A DNA stretch of 64,000 nucleotides, from assembly GCF_011369485.1 (NCBI RefSeq), contig NZ_VXCA01000004.1, forward strand, positions 186,001 through 250,000. The letters run 5' to 3'. Below the pieces are notes generated by a model that was given only the letters and a program-made list of their open reading frames with translations, was not told the DNA's origin and ran no database searches. Source of the DNA: Pseudomonas atagonensis. GTDB taxonomy: Bacteria; Pseudomonadota; Gammaproteobacteria; Pseudomonadales; Pseudomonadaceae. This document shows, piece by piece, positions 52,837-61,523 of the stretch. Numbering within the stretch: the first letter of the stretch is position 1; every line of letters starts with the position of its first letter. Made by a program: the position numbers and the translations under genes.

Positions 52837-54417
52837 ATGACTCAGATTCTCGGTCACAACTACATCGGCGGGCAGCGTAGCGCTGCCGGCAACGTCAAGC
52901 TGCAAAGCGTCGACGCCAGCACTGGCGAGCAGCTACCACACGATTTCATTCAGGCCACAGAGCAGGAAGTCGACGCCGCCGCCAAAGCTGCCGCTGCGGC
53001 GTACCCGGCTTATCGCAGCCTCAGCGCCGAACGTCGCGCGCAGTTTCTCGATGCGATTGCCGATGAACTCGACGCGCTCGGCGATGACTTTGTTGCCGTG
53101 GTCTGCCGCGAAACGGCGTTGCCGGCCGGGCGTATCCAGGGTGAGCGCGGCCGCACCAGCGGGCAGATGCGTCTGTTCGCCAAAGTGCTGCGTCGCGGTG
53201 ATTTCTACGGCGCGCGAATTGATCTGCCGTTGCCGGATCGCCAACCGCTGCCGCGTCCCGATCTGCGTCAGTACCGCATCGGTCTCGGCCCGGTGGCGGT
53301 GTTCGGTGCGAGCAACTTCCCGCTGGCATTTTCCACTGCTGGCGGCGACACCGCATCAGCGCTGGCTGCCGGTTGCCCGGTGGTGTTCAAGGCGCACAGC
53401 GGCCATATGGCCACGGCTGAGCTGGTCGCCGACGCGCTGATTCGCGCGGCGGAAAAAACCGCCATGCCGGCGGGCGTGTTCAACATGATTTATGGCGGCG
53501 GTGTCGGCGAATGGCTGGTCAAGCATCCGGCGATCCAGGCGGTGGGTTTCACCGGTTCGCTCAAGGGCGGTCGAGCGCTGTGCAACATGGCGGCGGCACG
53601 TCCGCAACCGATCCCGGTGTTCGCCGAGATGTCGAGCATCAACCCGGTGATCATCCTGCCGCAGGCGCTCGCCGAACGTTCGGAAACGGTTGCCCGCGAC
53701 CTGACCGCGTCGGTGGTGCAGGGCTGCGGCCAGTTCTGTACCAATCCGGGTCTGGTCATCGGCATCCGCTCGCCACAGTTCAGCGCCTTCGTGCAGCAGG
53801 TTGCCGGGCTGATCGGCGATCAACCGGCGCAAACCATGCTCAATGCCGGCACCCTCGGCAGTTACGGCAAAGGCTTGCAGAAGTTGCTGGCGCATCCGGG
53901 CATTGAGCATCTGGCGGGTAATCCGCAGCAGGGCAATCAAGCGCAGCCGCAGTTGTTCAAGGCTGAAGCGAGCCTGCTGATTGATGGCGATGAAGTGCTG
54001 CAGGAAGAAGTGTTCGGCCCGACCACGGTGATTGTCGAAGTGGCGGACAAGGCACAGCTCAGCGCGGCGTTGCTGGGGTTGCACGGCCAGCTCACGGCGA
54101 CAATAATCGGCGAGCAGGCGGACTTCGAACGCTTCCCCGAACTGACACCGTTGCTGGAACAGAAGGTCGGGCGGATTCTGCTCAACGGCTATCCGACTGG
54201 TGTCGAGGTGTGCGATTCGATGGTGCACGGTGGGCCGTATCCGGCAACGTCCGATGCGCGCGGTACCTCGGTCGGCACTCTGGCAATTGATCGTTTCCTG
54301 CGCCCGGTGTGCTTCCAGAACTACCCGGACAGCATGCTGCCGGAGCCGCTGAAAAATGCCAATCCGCTGCGCATACAGCGCCTGGTCGACGGCAAACCTT
54401 CGCGCGACGCGATTTGA
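52837..54417 (+). CDS. Alpha-ketoglutaric semialdehyde (2,5-dioxovalerate) dehydrogenase
   Basis: A 526-residue ALDH of the KGSADH type, longer than usual ALDHs as in that group. Catalytic Cys301 lies in GQFCTNPG and Glu264 in VFAEMSSINP; GASNFPLAFS is the Asn160 block. It oxidises alpha-ketoglutaric semialdehyde to alpha-ketoglutarate, feeding the TCA cycle. AAGGAGA precedes the start. Confidence 0.92.
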   Translation: MTQILGHNYIGGQRSAAGNVKLQSVDASTGEQLPHDFIQATEQEVDAAAKAAAAAYPAYRSLSAERRAQFLDAIADELDALGDDFVAVVCRETALPAGRIQGERGRTSGQMRLFAKVLRRGDFYGARIDLPLPDRQPLPRPDLRQYRIGLGPVAVFGASNFPLAFSTAGGDTASALAAGCPVVFKAHSGHMATAELVADALIRAAEKTAMPAGVFNMIYGGGVGEWLVKHPAIQAVGFTGSLKGGRALCNMAAARPQPIPVFAEMSSINPVIILPQALAERSETVARDLTASVVQGCGQFCTNPGLVIGIRSPQFSAFVQQVAGLIGDQPAQTMLNAGTLGSYGKGLQKLLAHPGIEHLAGNPQQGNQAQPQLFKAEASLLIDGDEVLQEEVFGPTTVIVEVADKAQLSAALLGLHGQLTATIIGEQADFERFPELTPLLEQKVGRILLNGYPTGVEVCDSMVHGGPYPATSDARGTSVGTLAIDRFLRPVCFQNYPDSMLPEPLKNANPLRIQRLVDGKPSRDAI

Positions 54418-54433
54418 ATCCACCCCAAATCTC

Positions 54434-54525
54434 CTGTGGGAGCGGTCTTGCTCGCGAATGCATTCTGTCAGTCAGTTATTTATCGCCTGACTCACCGCAT
54501 TCGCGAGCAAGCCAGCTCCCTCAGG
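54434..54525. repeat. REP pair
   Basis: Arms CTGTGGGAGCGGTCTTGCTC and a partly decayed complement (GCGAGCAAGCCAGCTCCCTC) after the dehydrogenase gene. Confidence 0.8.
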
Positions 54526-54581
54526 GATTGCGTTCACAATGAGCTATCATTGCCGGTTTCCCCCTGAAAGACTTGATTGCC

Positions 54582-54893
54582 ATGACTGCCCAAACCCTTC
54601 TCAACGCCCTCGAACATTGCGGCATGGTCGAAATCGATGGCCTGCATGCCTTCGAATTCGCCCTCGACGAAGACGACAACCTGCACATCGAATGCATCGA
54701 TGGCCGAGCGGCCAAGCATTGGGAATTCACGCCGGCTCAGGTTGCAGCAGCGACCTTCGACGAAGACTTGCAGAGCTGGTTGATCATCGGTTTTGCCAGT
54801 GACACCAAAACCGTTGGCGAACACCGTCTGGTCTGCCTCGGCGATGTGGTCAGCAGCAGCGACGATGAGGACGACACTGATGAAAATGCGTAA
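54582..54893 (+). CDS. Small acidic protein of unknown function
   Basis: A 103-residue cytoplasmic protein with many Asp/Glu residues and an acidic tail (SSSDDEDDTDENA). I recognise no family. It has no signal peptide or membrane segment. Its end overlaps the start of the secreted lactonase gene by 14 bp, so the two are probably co-translated. A TTG at 54573 is an alternative start. Confidence 0.72.
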   Translation: MTAQTLLNALEHCGMVEIDGLHAFEFALDEDDNLHIECIDGRAAKHWEFTPAQVAAATFDEDLQSWLIIGFASDTKTVGEHRLVCLGDVVSSSDDEDDTDENA

Positions 54894-56055
54894 ATTCTGG
54901 CCACTGCTGATGGCCGGCAGCGTCGGTGCGATGGGCCTTTCCAGCGCCAGCGCCGAGAGCTTTCAATTGCTGGTTGGCTCTTACACTGCTGGCACCAGCC
55001 AAGGCATCTATCGAATGAACTTCGACAGCGCCACCGGCCAGATCGCCGCCAAACCGCTGCAAGTGGTCAAGAGCGAAAACCCGTCGTGGCTGACCCTTTC
55101 CAAAGACCAGCACCGCTTGTTCGTGGTCAATGAAAACGGCCCGGGCCAGAAAGACCCGGTCGGTCGCGTCAGCAGTTACTCAATCGATCCGAAGACCCAC
55201 GCGCTGAGCCTGATCAATCAGGTACAAAGCCTGGGCAACGAGCCGACCCATTCGAGCCTCAGCGCTGACGCCAGACATCTGTTCGTCAGCAACTACTCAG
55301 TGATGGAAGACCCGGGCGGAACTCTGGCGGTGCTGCCGGTCGGTGCCGACGGCAAACTCAAACCCGTGGTGCAAATGAGCGCCCACCCGGCGAGCCGGGT
55401 CAATCCCGAGCGCCAGGCCTCCAATCACGTGCACTCGACCGTTTCCTCGCCGGACGGCCGCTACGTGTTCTCCAATGACCTGGGGGCGGACAAGGTTTTT
55501 ATCTACAAATTCGACCCGAAAGCCAACCCGGACTTGCCGCTGACCCCGGCGAAAACCGCTTCCGTGGCAATGCCTGCCGGCAGCGGCCCGCGTCATCTGT
55601 TGTTCAGCGCTGACGGCAAACACGCCTGGCTGACGATGGAAATGAGTGCGCAGGTCGCGGTGTTCGATTACAACGACGGCGTGCTGACCCAGACGCAACT
55701 GGTCGATCTGGCCGCCGGCCAGCCTGCCTCGGACAAGGCCGGCGCCGCGCTGCATGCATCGGCGGACGGTAAATTCCTTTACGTCAGCAACCGTGGCACC
55801 GCTAATCAACTCGTGGTGTTCAGCATTGAACCTGCGAACGGCCAGCTCAAAGAGCTGCAAAAGCGTTCGGCGGAAGGTGATCACCCGCGTGAGTTCAGCC
55901 TCGATCCGAGTGGCAAGTTCCTGCTGATCGCCAACCAGAAGAGCAACGAAATTGTCGTCGTCGAACGCGATGGCAAGACCGGTCTGCTCGGCAAAACCGT
56001 GCAGAAACTGCCGATGGACGCCCCGAGCGACCTCAAGTTTATCGTGCGGCAATAA
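54880..56055 (+). CDS. Secreted lactonase, beta-propeller (PF10282 family)
   Basis: A 391-residue protein with a signal peptide ending SSASA. The mature part is a seven-bladed beta-propeller of the 6-phosphogluconolactonase/3-carboxymuconate cyclase family: LLVGSYTAGTSQGIYRMNFD at the start and SNHVHSTVSSPDGRYVFSND in the middle. Export to the periplasm rules out 6-phosphogluconolactone as substrate. Next to pentonate genes, hydrolysis of arabinono- or xylonolactone made by a periplasmic sugar dehydrogenase is plausible, though unproven. The start at 54880 has GAGGACG upstream within the preceding gene. Confidence 0.85.
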   Translation: MKMRKFWPLLMAGSVGAMGLSSASAESFQLLVGSYTAGTSQGIYRMNFDSATGQIAAKPLQVVKSENPSWLTLSKDQHRLFVVNENGPGQKDPVGRVSSYSIDPKTHALSLINQVQSLGNEPTHSSLSADARHLFVSNYSVMEDPGGTLAVLPVGADGKLKPVVQMSAHPASRVNPERQASNHVHSTVSSPDGRYVFSNDLGADKVFIYKFDPKANPDLPLTPAKTASVAMPAGSGPRHLLFSADGKHAWLTMEMSAQVAVFDYNDGVLTQTQLVDLAAGQPASDKAGAALHASADGKFLYVSNRGTANQLVVFSIEPANGQLKELQKRSAEGDHPREFSLDPSGKFLLIANQKSNEIVVVERDGKTGLLGKTVQKLPMDAPSDLKFIVRQ

Positions 56056-56058
56056 GCC

Positions 56059-56083
56059 ACAGGCCCCGGTTTACGGGGCCTGT
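56059..56083 (+). terminator. Intrinsic terminator
   Basis: Stem ACAGGCCCC/GGGGCCTGT around a 7-base loop, then CTCTTTG, just after the lactonase stop. Confidence 0.75.
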
Positions 56084-56211
56084 CTCTTTGTATTAATCGC
56101 GCTGATATCCGGTAATGCTACAAAGCATTTCAAGCGATCAACCCTCGAGCGTTAAGTTTGCTTCACGGCCCAACCGGGCAAGCAAGCCAACCGAACACGA
56201 GGGTTACCGCC

Positions 56212-56391
56212 ATGAACTTCAATCTCTTCTCCGTTATCGCCGCATCTGCTATCTCCGCCACCGTGGTACTGCCAGCCGGTGCCAACGTCGAAATCAACAG
56301 CAAAAAATCCCACACTCAGAGCTACACCCAGAAATACCTGCAACAGAGCGCCAACTTCTACGCCGCCCTGGATCACAAAGCCCAGCACTGA
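56212..56391 (+). CDS. Small exported protein of unknown function
   Basis: A 59-residue protein with a signal peptide (VIAASAISATVVLPAGA) and a 35-residue mature part rich in Ser, Gln, Lys and Tyr (SYTQKYLQQSANFYAALDH). GAGGG precedes the start. No family is recognised. It is a single gene, closed by a long hairpin. Confidence 0.65.
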   Translation: MNFNLFSVIAASAISATVVLPAGANVEINSKKSHTQSYTQKYLQQSANFYAALDHKAQH

Positions 56392-56410
56392 AATTTCCGT
56401 CACTCCCTGG

Positions 56411-56487
56411 AACTGCCCAAGGCTGCGATCTTTTGATCTTGTTTCTCATAAGCAAAATCAAAAGATCGTAGCCTTGGGCAGTTTTTT
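56411..56487. terminator. Long hairpin/terminator, repeat-like
   Basis: Arms beginning AACTGCCCAAGGCTGCGATC and ending with its near complement, then TTTTTT. The GGCTGCGATCTTTTGAT core is a common Pseudomonas interspersed sequence, so this may be a repeat serving as terminator for the small gene upstream. Confidence 0.75.
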
Positions 56488-56642
56488 CATGTTCGGCCAA
56501 AGGTAATAGGCCTTTTCAAACGGTGAGATAGACCGGCTAAATAATCAATGAAGCTGATGGTTACTATGGGAAACCCTGAGTGGTTACCACGGCTTTTCTG
56601 ATTGATCCTATGGGCACTGAAACATGCCCACGGGAGAACACC

Positions 56643-56855
56643 ATGGCCAGCGCAATCCTCACCTCTGCCAAACGCGGCGCCTACCTGGCCATCGGTCTCT
56701 ACCTGGCCGTGGTGCTGGTCGTCAGCATCGCCTCGCAACTGGAACACAACGTCGACGCCCCGATCCAGGTCGCTCACCCCGGCATTCAGTTCGAACACCG
56801 CACACAAGGCGCGATGGTCGACGCAGCTGAACTCGCAGGCGTCGGCGGAGCATGA
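56643..56855 (+). CDS. Small membrane protein of unknown function
   Basis: A 70-residue protein with one hydrophobic segment (LAIGLYLAVVLVVSIAS) followed by a polar tail. GGGAGAA precedes the start. It overlaps the next gene by 4 bp (ATGA), showing that both are real. No family is recognised. Confidence 0.6.
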   Translation: MASAILTSAKRGAYLAIGLYLAVVLVVSIASQLEHNVDAPIQVAHPGIQFEHRTQGAMVDAAELAGVGGA

Positions 56856-57109
56856 AAGGCTACAGACTCTGGGTCATTGCAGGACTGGCGTTGATGACTA
56901 ACGGCGCTTCGTTGCTGGGCATCGGGCAGGGCTCGGTGGGCAGTCTGGCGCGGGCCATAGAGGCTAATCACAGCATTGCGCACAACATCGAACGGGCGAA
57001 TACGCTCGGGCTGATGGCCGGGAATCCACCGGCGAAAATCTCCGCCGATTTTCTAGGGCCGTTTGAAGTGGATTGCATGGCGCTGGGTATGTGCAATGCA
57101 CTCGCATAG
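56852..57109 (+). CDS. Small exported protein of unknown function
   Basis: An 85-residue protein with an N-terminal hydrophobic signal-like segment (LWVIAGLALMTNGASLLGIG) and a mature part with two Cys near the C-terminus (FEVDCMALGMCNALA). It is translationally coupled to the small membrane protein upstream. No family is recognised. Confidence 0.6.
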   Translation: MKGYRLWVIAGLALMTNGASLLGIGQGSVGSLARAIEANHSIAHNIERANTLGLMAGNPPAKISADFLGPFEVDCMALGMCNALA

Positions 57110-57140
57110 GGCTGAACACTGCACTTGAGACATGCTCATT

Positions 57141-57274
57141 TGTGGCGAGGGGATTTATCCCCGTTCGGCTGCGAAGCAGTCGTGAAGTCTTTCTATGTGG
57201 TGTTTCAGGCATATTTGAGTCATGTGGTTTGGGGCTGCTTCGCAACCCAACGGGGATAAATCCCCTCGCCACAA
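57141..57274. repeat. REP pair, GGCGAGGGGATTTATCCCC family
   Basis: Same family as 1556-1675: arms TGTGGCGAGGGGATTTATCC and complement around a spacer, in the gap between the small-gene pair and the converging GST gene. Confidence 0.87.
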
Positions 57275-57300
57275 AGTCCCTCGCCACATAGGTGTTGGGG

Positions 57301-57885
57301 TTATTTCTGCATGATCGAGGTGAAGAGCTCGGATTCGAGGAAGCGCTGCAACCAGGCCTGCAACCGCACATACGGCGTCTGCGCAAACCAATCTCGATCG
57401 ACATGCGCAAACTGGCGAACGAACGGCAGCAAGGCGATATCGGCGAGGCTCGGATGATCGGCCAGCAAGTAATCTCGATCCTTCAGCAGCTCTTCCAGCC
57501 GCTGCAAATACACCGCACCCTCGGCCCGATAAAACTCCATCGGTTGCTCCGGAAAGCGCTCGGCATATTTGTAGCGATTCAACTGCACTTTGAACCCTTG
57601 GTCATTCGCGTCGATCAACTCGGCAATCCGTGAATCGCCGTCAAGCAACCAACCCTGCGGATCATTCTGCGCCAAGGCCCAGTGCATGATTTCCAGGCTC
57701 TCTTCGATTACCCGGCCACCGGCATCCAGCACCGGCACCGTGCCTTTCGGCGACAGCGCCAGCATCTCGGCCGGTTTGGACTTGAGGCTGACTTCAACAA
57801 TGTTCACCGGCACGCCCGAGTAGCGCAGCGCCATCCTTGCGCGCATCGCGTACGGACAGCGGCGGAAGGAATACAGCGTATTCAT
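57301..57885 (-). CDS. Glutathione S-transferase family protein
   Basis: A 194-residue protein with an N-terminal thioredoxin-fold domain. FRRCPYAMRARMALRYS carries the CPYA motif seen in glutaredoxin-like GSTs, and GTVPVLDAGGRVIEESLEIM is the GSH-binding block. A helical C-terminal domain follows. The start at 57885 overlaps the SbcC stop by 4 bp, so it is the third gene of the sbcD-sbcC operon. A functional link with SbcCD is not known. Confidence 0.88.
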   Translation of the reverse strand: MNTLYSFRRCPYAMRARMALRYSGVPVNIVEVSLKSKPAEMLALSPKGTVPVLDAGGRVIEESLEIMHWALAQNDPQGWLLDGDSRIAELIDANDQGFKVQLNRYKYAERFPEQPMEFYRAEGAVYLQRLEELLKDRDYLLADHPSLADIALLPFVRQFAHVDRDWFAQTPYVRLQAWLQRFLESELFTSIMQK

Positions 57886-60800
57886 TTCACCTCCAATGTG
57901 CTCAAACCGTTGCCCTGACGCTGCACCTGAATCTGCACGGGGATTCGCTCGTGCATTTCCTGCACGTGGGAAATCACCGCGACTTTGCGGCCCTGCGCCT
58001 GCAAGCCATCGAGGGCGTCCATCGCCAATTGCAGCGACTCCGGATCGAGGCTGCCGAAGCCTTCGTCGATAAACAGCGATTCGATTTTCAGCGTGCTCGA
58101 CGCCATCGACGCCAGCCCCAGCGCAAGCGCCAACGACACCAGGAAGGTTTCCCCGCCAGAAAGGGAATGCACCGAGCGCAGTTCGTCGCCCATTTCCGTG
58201 TCCATCACCAACAGCCCCAACATGCTGCCGCCGCGTTTCAAACGGTAGCGTTTGACCAGTTGGCGCAACTGCACATTGGCGTGGTGCACCAGTAAGTCGA
58301 GGTTGTAGGCCTGAGCGATTTTGCGGAACGTATCGCCGGTGGCCGAGCCAATCAACGCGCTCAGACGCGCCCAGCGCTGATATTCGGCATAGGCGTCGGC
58401 GATCTGTTGCGCGAGTGCCTGGTTGGCGTTTTGCCGGCGCTGGTCTTCGGCCTGTTCGGCGCGCAGTTCGGCGCATTGCTGTTCGCTGAGGTTGAACTGG
58501 CTTTGCAGGTCGGCGAGGGCGCAGGCGAGCTGGTCGGCGTCAAGATTGCCGTTGTGCCGGGCTTGATGCTCGAGCAGACGCTGATCGCGTTCCTGCAGCA
58601 GCACCCTGGCCTGTTCGATGGCTTTTTCGTTTTGCTGCAAGCGTTGGCGCAGTTCGGCGACCTGCGCATCGTCGAAGCGCAACAGGTCTTCGAGGCCTCC
58701 GTCATCCAGCTCCGGATGGCGGGCGCGCCAGTCGGCAATCTTACCGGCCAGATCCTTGTCTTCGTTTTCCAGCGCCTGCGAACGCTCCTGTTGCGCCTTG
58801 AGTTCAGCGGCGATCTGCACAAGCTGCGTGCGCACGTTCTGCAGTTCCTGCGCGGTGCCGGTTTCGGCATTACGCGCCTGCTCGACAGCCTGTTCGAGGT
58901 GTTGCTGCCAGTGCTCGGCGCTAGTGTGTTCGCCGAGCAGTTGCGCGAGTTGTTGCAGGCAGGTTTGCTGCTGCTCGGCCAGCGCGGTGAACTGTTGCTC
59001 GGCACTGTGCAGTTGCTCGACGCGGGTCTGCTGGCGATCCTGTTCCTTTTCCAGTGTCTGCTGGCGTTGCTGCTGTTCGGCCAGTTCGTCCTTTTGCTGA
59101 TCGACCTGCGCCAGACGCTCGGCGATCTGCCGGTCCAGTTGCAGGAACGTCGCCGCCGGTTCAAGACGCAACGCTTCAAGGGTGTCTGCCGGCAACAGGT
59201 TGCCGAACGCGGCCAACTCTTCATCGAGGCGTTGCCGGTCGCTGCCCAGCTCGCGCTGCTGATTGCTCAAGTGCTGATTCGCTTGCTGATGCGCCGTCTC
59301 GGCCTGACGCAACTGCTGGGTCAGGCGCGCCGCATCCTGTTGCAGCGTCAGCAGCGCGTTCTGGCGTTGTTCGTCCTGAGTGATGCTCTGGTTCAACTGC
59401 TCGTTTTGCCGGGTCAGCCAGGCATCGCGCTTGTCCGCGTCGTGATTGAATAACTGCGCGCTCAGCGGATGCGCGTCGAGGTTCGGTGCCAACGCTTGCT
59501 GTTGAGTGGCCAGGTGTTCCTGCTGTTGCAGCAGTTCTTTCTGTTGAGCAATGACGCCACCGACTTCGGCGCGCAACTCGACGAGTTTTTCCTTGAGCTG
59601 ATCGACGGCTTGCTGGGCGTTGGCCTGCTCGCTTTCATCGTGGCGTCCGAGGCTTTGCAGCAGCGCTTCAGGCTGATGATACGGGTGTTCGTGACTGCCA
59701 CAGACCGGGCACGGCTGATCGTCCTGCAATTGCGCGCGCAATTCTTCGACACTGGCACTGCGTGCCAGACGCTGACGCTCCAGCAGTTCGCGGGTGACGT
59801 TGAGGGTTTGTTCGGCGACGGTCAGTTCGGCCTTGGTTTTCACACCGTCCTGGGTCAGCCGCTCACGTGCCTGTTGAGCGCTGAGCTGGCGTTGTTGCAG
59901 CTCGGCGCCACGCTTGTCCAGATCCTGTTGGCTGGCCCACAACCGCGACAGGTCTTCGATGGCGCGCAGTTGTTTACGGTTGTCCTGCAGCAGATTGCCG
60001 AGGATACCGATCTGCTCGGCGACCGCGTCCGGCTCGGCGCCAGCCTCTTTGAACAGCACTTCCAGTTGTTGCTTCTGCGTGGTGAACGCTTCAGCGCAGC
60101 GCGTGGCGTTTTCTGCGAGGCTGGCCAGTTCAGCCTGGCCCTTGTTCAACCGGTTGCCGATCAGCATCAACTGCTGCAGGCGATCGCGGTAGGCGTTCCA
60201 CGCGTCACTCAACGGAGCCAGATGCGCGCTCTGCTCCAGTTCGGTGGCGATACGCTGCAAACGCTCGGCGACCTGAGTCTGTTTTTCCAGCAGCGCTTGA
60301 ATGGCGCTCTGGCCTTCGGTGCTGGCTTGTTGCGCATGGGTTGTGGTTTCAGCGCAAGCGGTGACTTCCCTGGCCAGGCGAGCGAGGGTGCTTTGCTCCT
60401 CGAAGGCCTGACGCAACAGCGGCGCATTCTCGGTCTGCCGTTGCCGGGCTTCGCTCAGGGCGACTTGTGCGGCGGCGACGTCGAGTTCCAGTTGCGACTG
60501 ACGCGCCGTCAATTCGACGTGTTGCCGGGTGTGCTCGGCAATCTGTGCGGCCAACGGCGTCAGAAGAGCATCGAGTTCGGTCTTGCGCGCGAACTGATGG
60601 CGTTGCGGGCCGAGTTGCTCCAGTCGTGCCAGCTTCACGCGTTCGCTCGCCAGGGTTTCCCAGTGCTGCTGGGCGCTGTGCAGCTGTTCGGTGGCGGCGT
60701 GCTGCGAGTCCTGCAACTGGCGCAGGTCTTTCAGCCACGTGTGCTGTTGCTCAAGCTGTTTGAGCTGCGCCTGCTGCAACTTCAACTGTTGCTGGGCGGC

Positions 60801-61523
60801 GTTGAAGCGTTCATCGAGTTCGGCGCGGGCCTCGGGAGCTAACGGGGTGACGCCGGTGGCCTGATCCTGCAACAGCTTGTACGCTTCGCGGGCTTCTTTG
60901 GTCTTGTCGAAGGCGCGGCGACCTAGACGGGTATACAACGCCGTGTCGGTGAGTTTTTCCAGCAGCTCGCTGCGGTCGTTGTCGTCAGCCTTGAGGAACG
61001 CACTGAACTCGCTCTGGGCCAGCAGCACGGCGCGGGTGAACTGTTCGAAGTTCAGGCCGAGCGCGGCCTCCAGTTGCGTTTTGTATTCGCCTTTCTGGCT
61101 CGCGAGCAGTTGATCCTGATCAATGTCGCGCAGGCTCTGTCGACTGGCCTGCAACTTGCCGCCAGCCTTCTCGCGGGCACGATTGGCTTCCCAGCGCGCT
61201 CGATAGCGACGACCGTCGACGCCGACGAAATCCACTTCCGCATAACCTTCGCCAGTGCCACGTCGCAGCAAGGTACGCGGGTCGCCTGTGGCGATTTCAC
61301 CGTCGGCGTCCGGGACTTTGGCGTCGCGGCCGGTGTTGTTCAGGCGTGGTACTGCGCCGAACAGTGCCAGACACAGCGCGTCGAGCAAGGTACTTTTACC
61401 GGCGCCAGTGGGGCCGGTGATTGCGAACAGACCAGCGCTGGCCAGCGGTTCAGCGGTGAAGTCGATCTCGAACGGGCCGGCTAGCGAGGCAAGGTTTTTC
61501 AGGCGAATGGCGAGAATCTTCAT
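57882..61523 (-). CDS. sbcC: Nuclease complex ATPase subunit SbcC
   Basis: A 1213-residue SMC-like ATPase. The Walker A GPTGAGKS is at 37-44. Long Gln/Glu/Leu-rich coiled coils flank a central zinc hook CPVCGS near residue 605. The signature LSGGETFLVSLALALGLA and Walker B SLFIDEGFGSLD lie near the C-terminus. With SbcD it cuts hairpins and protein-blocked DNA ends during replication-fork repair. It overlaps sbcD upstream and the GST gene downstream by 4 bp each. Confidence 0.96.
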   Translation of the reverse strand: MKILAIRLKNLASLAGPFEIDFTAEPLASAGLFAITGPTGAGKSTLLDALCLALFGAVPRLNNTGRDAKVPDADGEIATGDPRTLLRRGTGEGYAEVDFVGVDGRRYRARWEANRAREKAGGKLQASRQSLRDIDQDQLLASQKGEYKTQLEAALGLNFEQFTRAVLLAQSEFSAFLKADDNDRSELLEKLTDTALYTRLGRRAFDKTKEAREAYKLLQDQATGVTPLAPEARAELDERFNAAQQQLKLQQAQLKQLEQQHTWLKDLRQLQDSQHAATEQLHSAQQHWETLASERVKLARLEQLGPQRHQFARKTELDALLTPLAAQIAEHTRQHVELTARQSQLELDVAAAQVALSEARQRQTENAPLLRQAFEEQSTLARLAREVTACAETTTHAQQASTEGQSAIQALLEKQTQVAERLQRIATELEQSAHLAPLSDAWNAYRDRLQQLMLIGNRLNKGQAELASLAENATRCAEAFTTQKQQLEVLFKEAGAEPDAVAEQIGILGNLLQDNRKQLRAIEDLSRLWASQQDLDKRGAELQQRQLSAQQARERLTQDGVKTKAELTVAEQTLNVTRELLERQRLARSASVEELRAQLQDDQPCPVCGSHEHPYHQPEALLQSLGRHDESEQANAQQAVDQLKEKLVELRAEVGGVIAQQKELLQQQEHLATQQQALAPNLDAHPLSAQLFNHDADKRDAWLTRQNEQLNQSITQDEQRQNALLTLQQDAARLTQQLRQAETAHQQANQHLSNQQRELGSDRQRLDEELAAFGNLLPADTLEALRLEPAATFLQLDRQIAERLAQVDQQKDELAEQQQRQQTLEKEQDRQQTRVEQLHSAEQQFTALAEQQQTCLQQLAQLLGEHTSAEHWQQHLEQAVEQARNAETGTAQELQNVRTQLVQIAAELKAQQERSQALENEDKDLAGKIADWRARHPELDDGGLEDLLRFDDAQVAELRQRLQQNEKAIEQARVLLQERDQRLLEHQARHNGNLDADQLACALADLQSQFNLSEQQCAELRAEQAEDQRRQNANQALAQQIADAYAEYQRWARLSALIGSATGDTFRKIAQAYNLDLLVHHANVQLRQLVKRYRLKRGGSMLGLLVMDTEMGDELRSVHSLSGGETFLVSLALALGLASMASSTLKIESLFIDEGFGSLDPESLQLAMDALDGLQAQGRKVAVISHVQEMHERIPVQIQVQRQGNGLSTLEVK

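Noticed and set aside
57301..58476. 391-residue protein ending in the GST
   Set aside because: The first half is a shadow of sbcC; the GST begins at 57885 with a canonical N-terminus.
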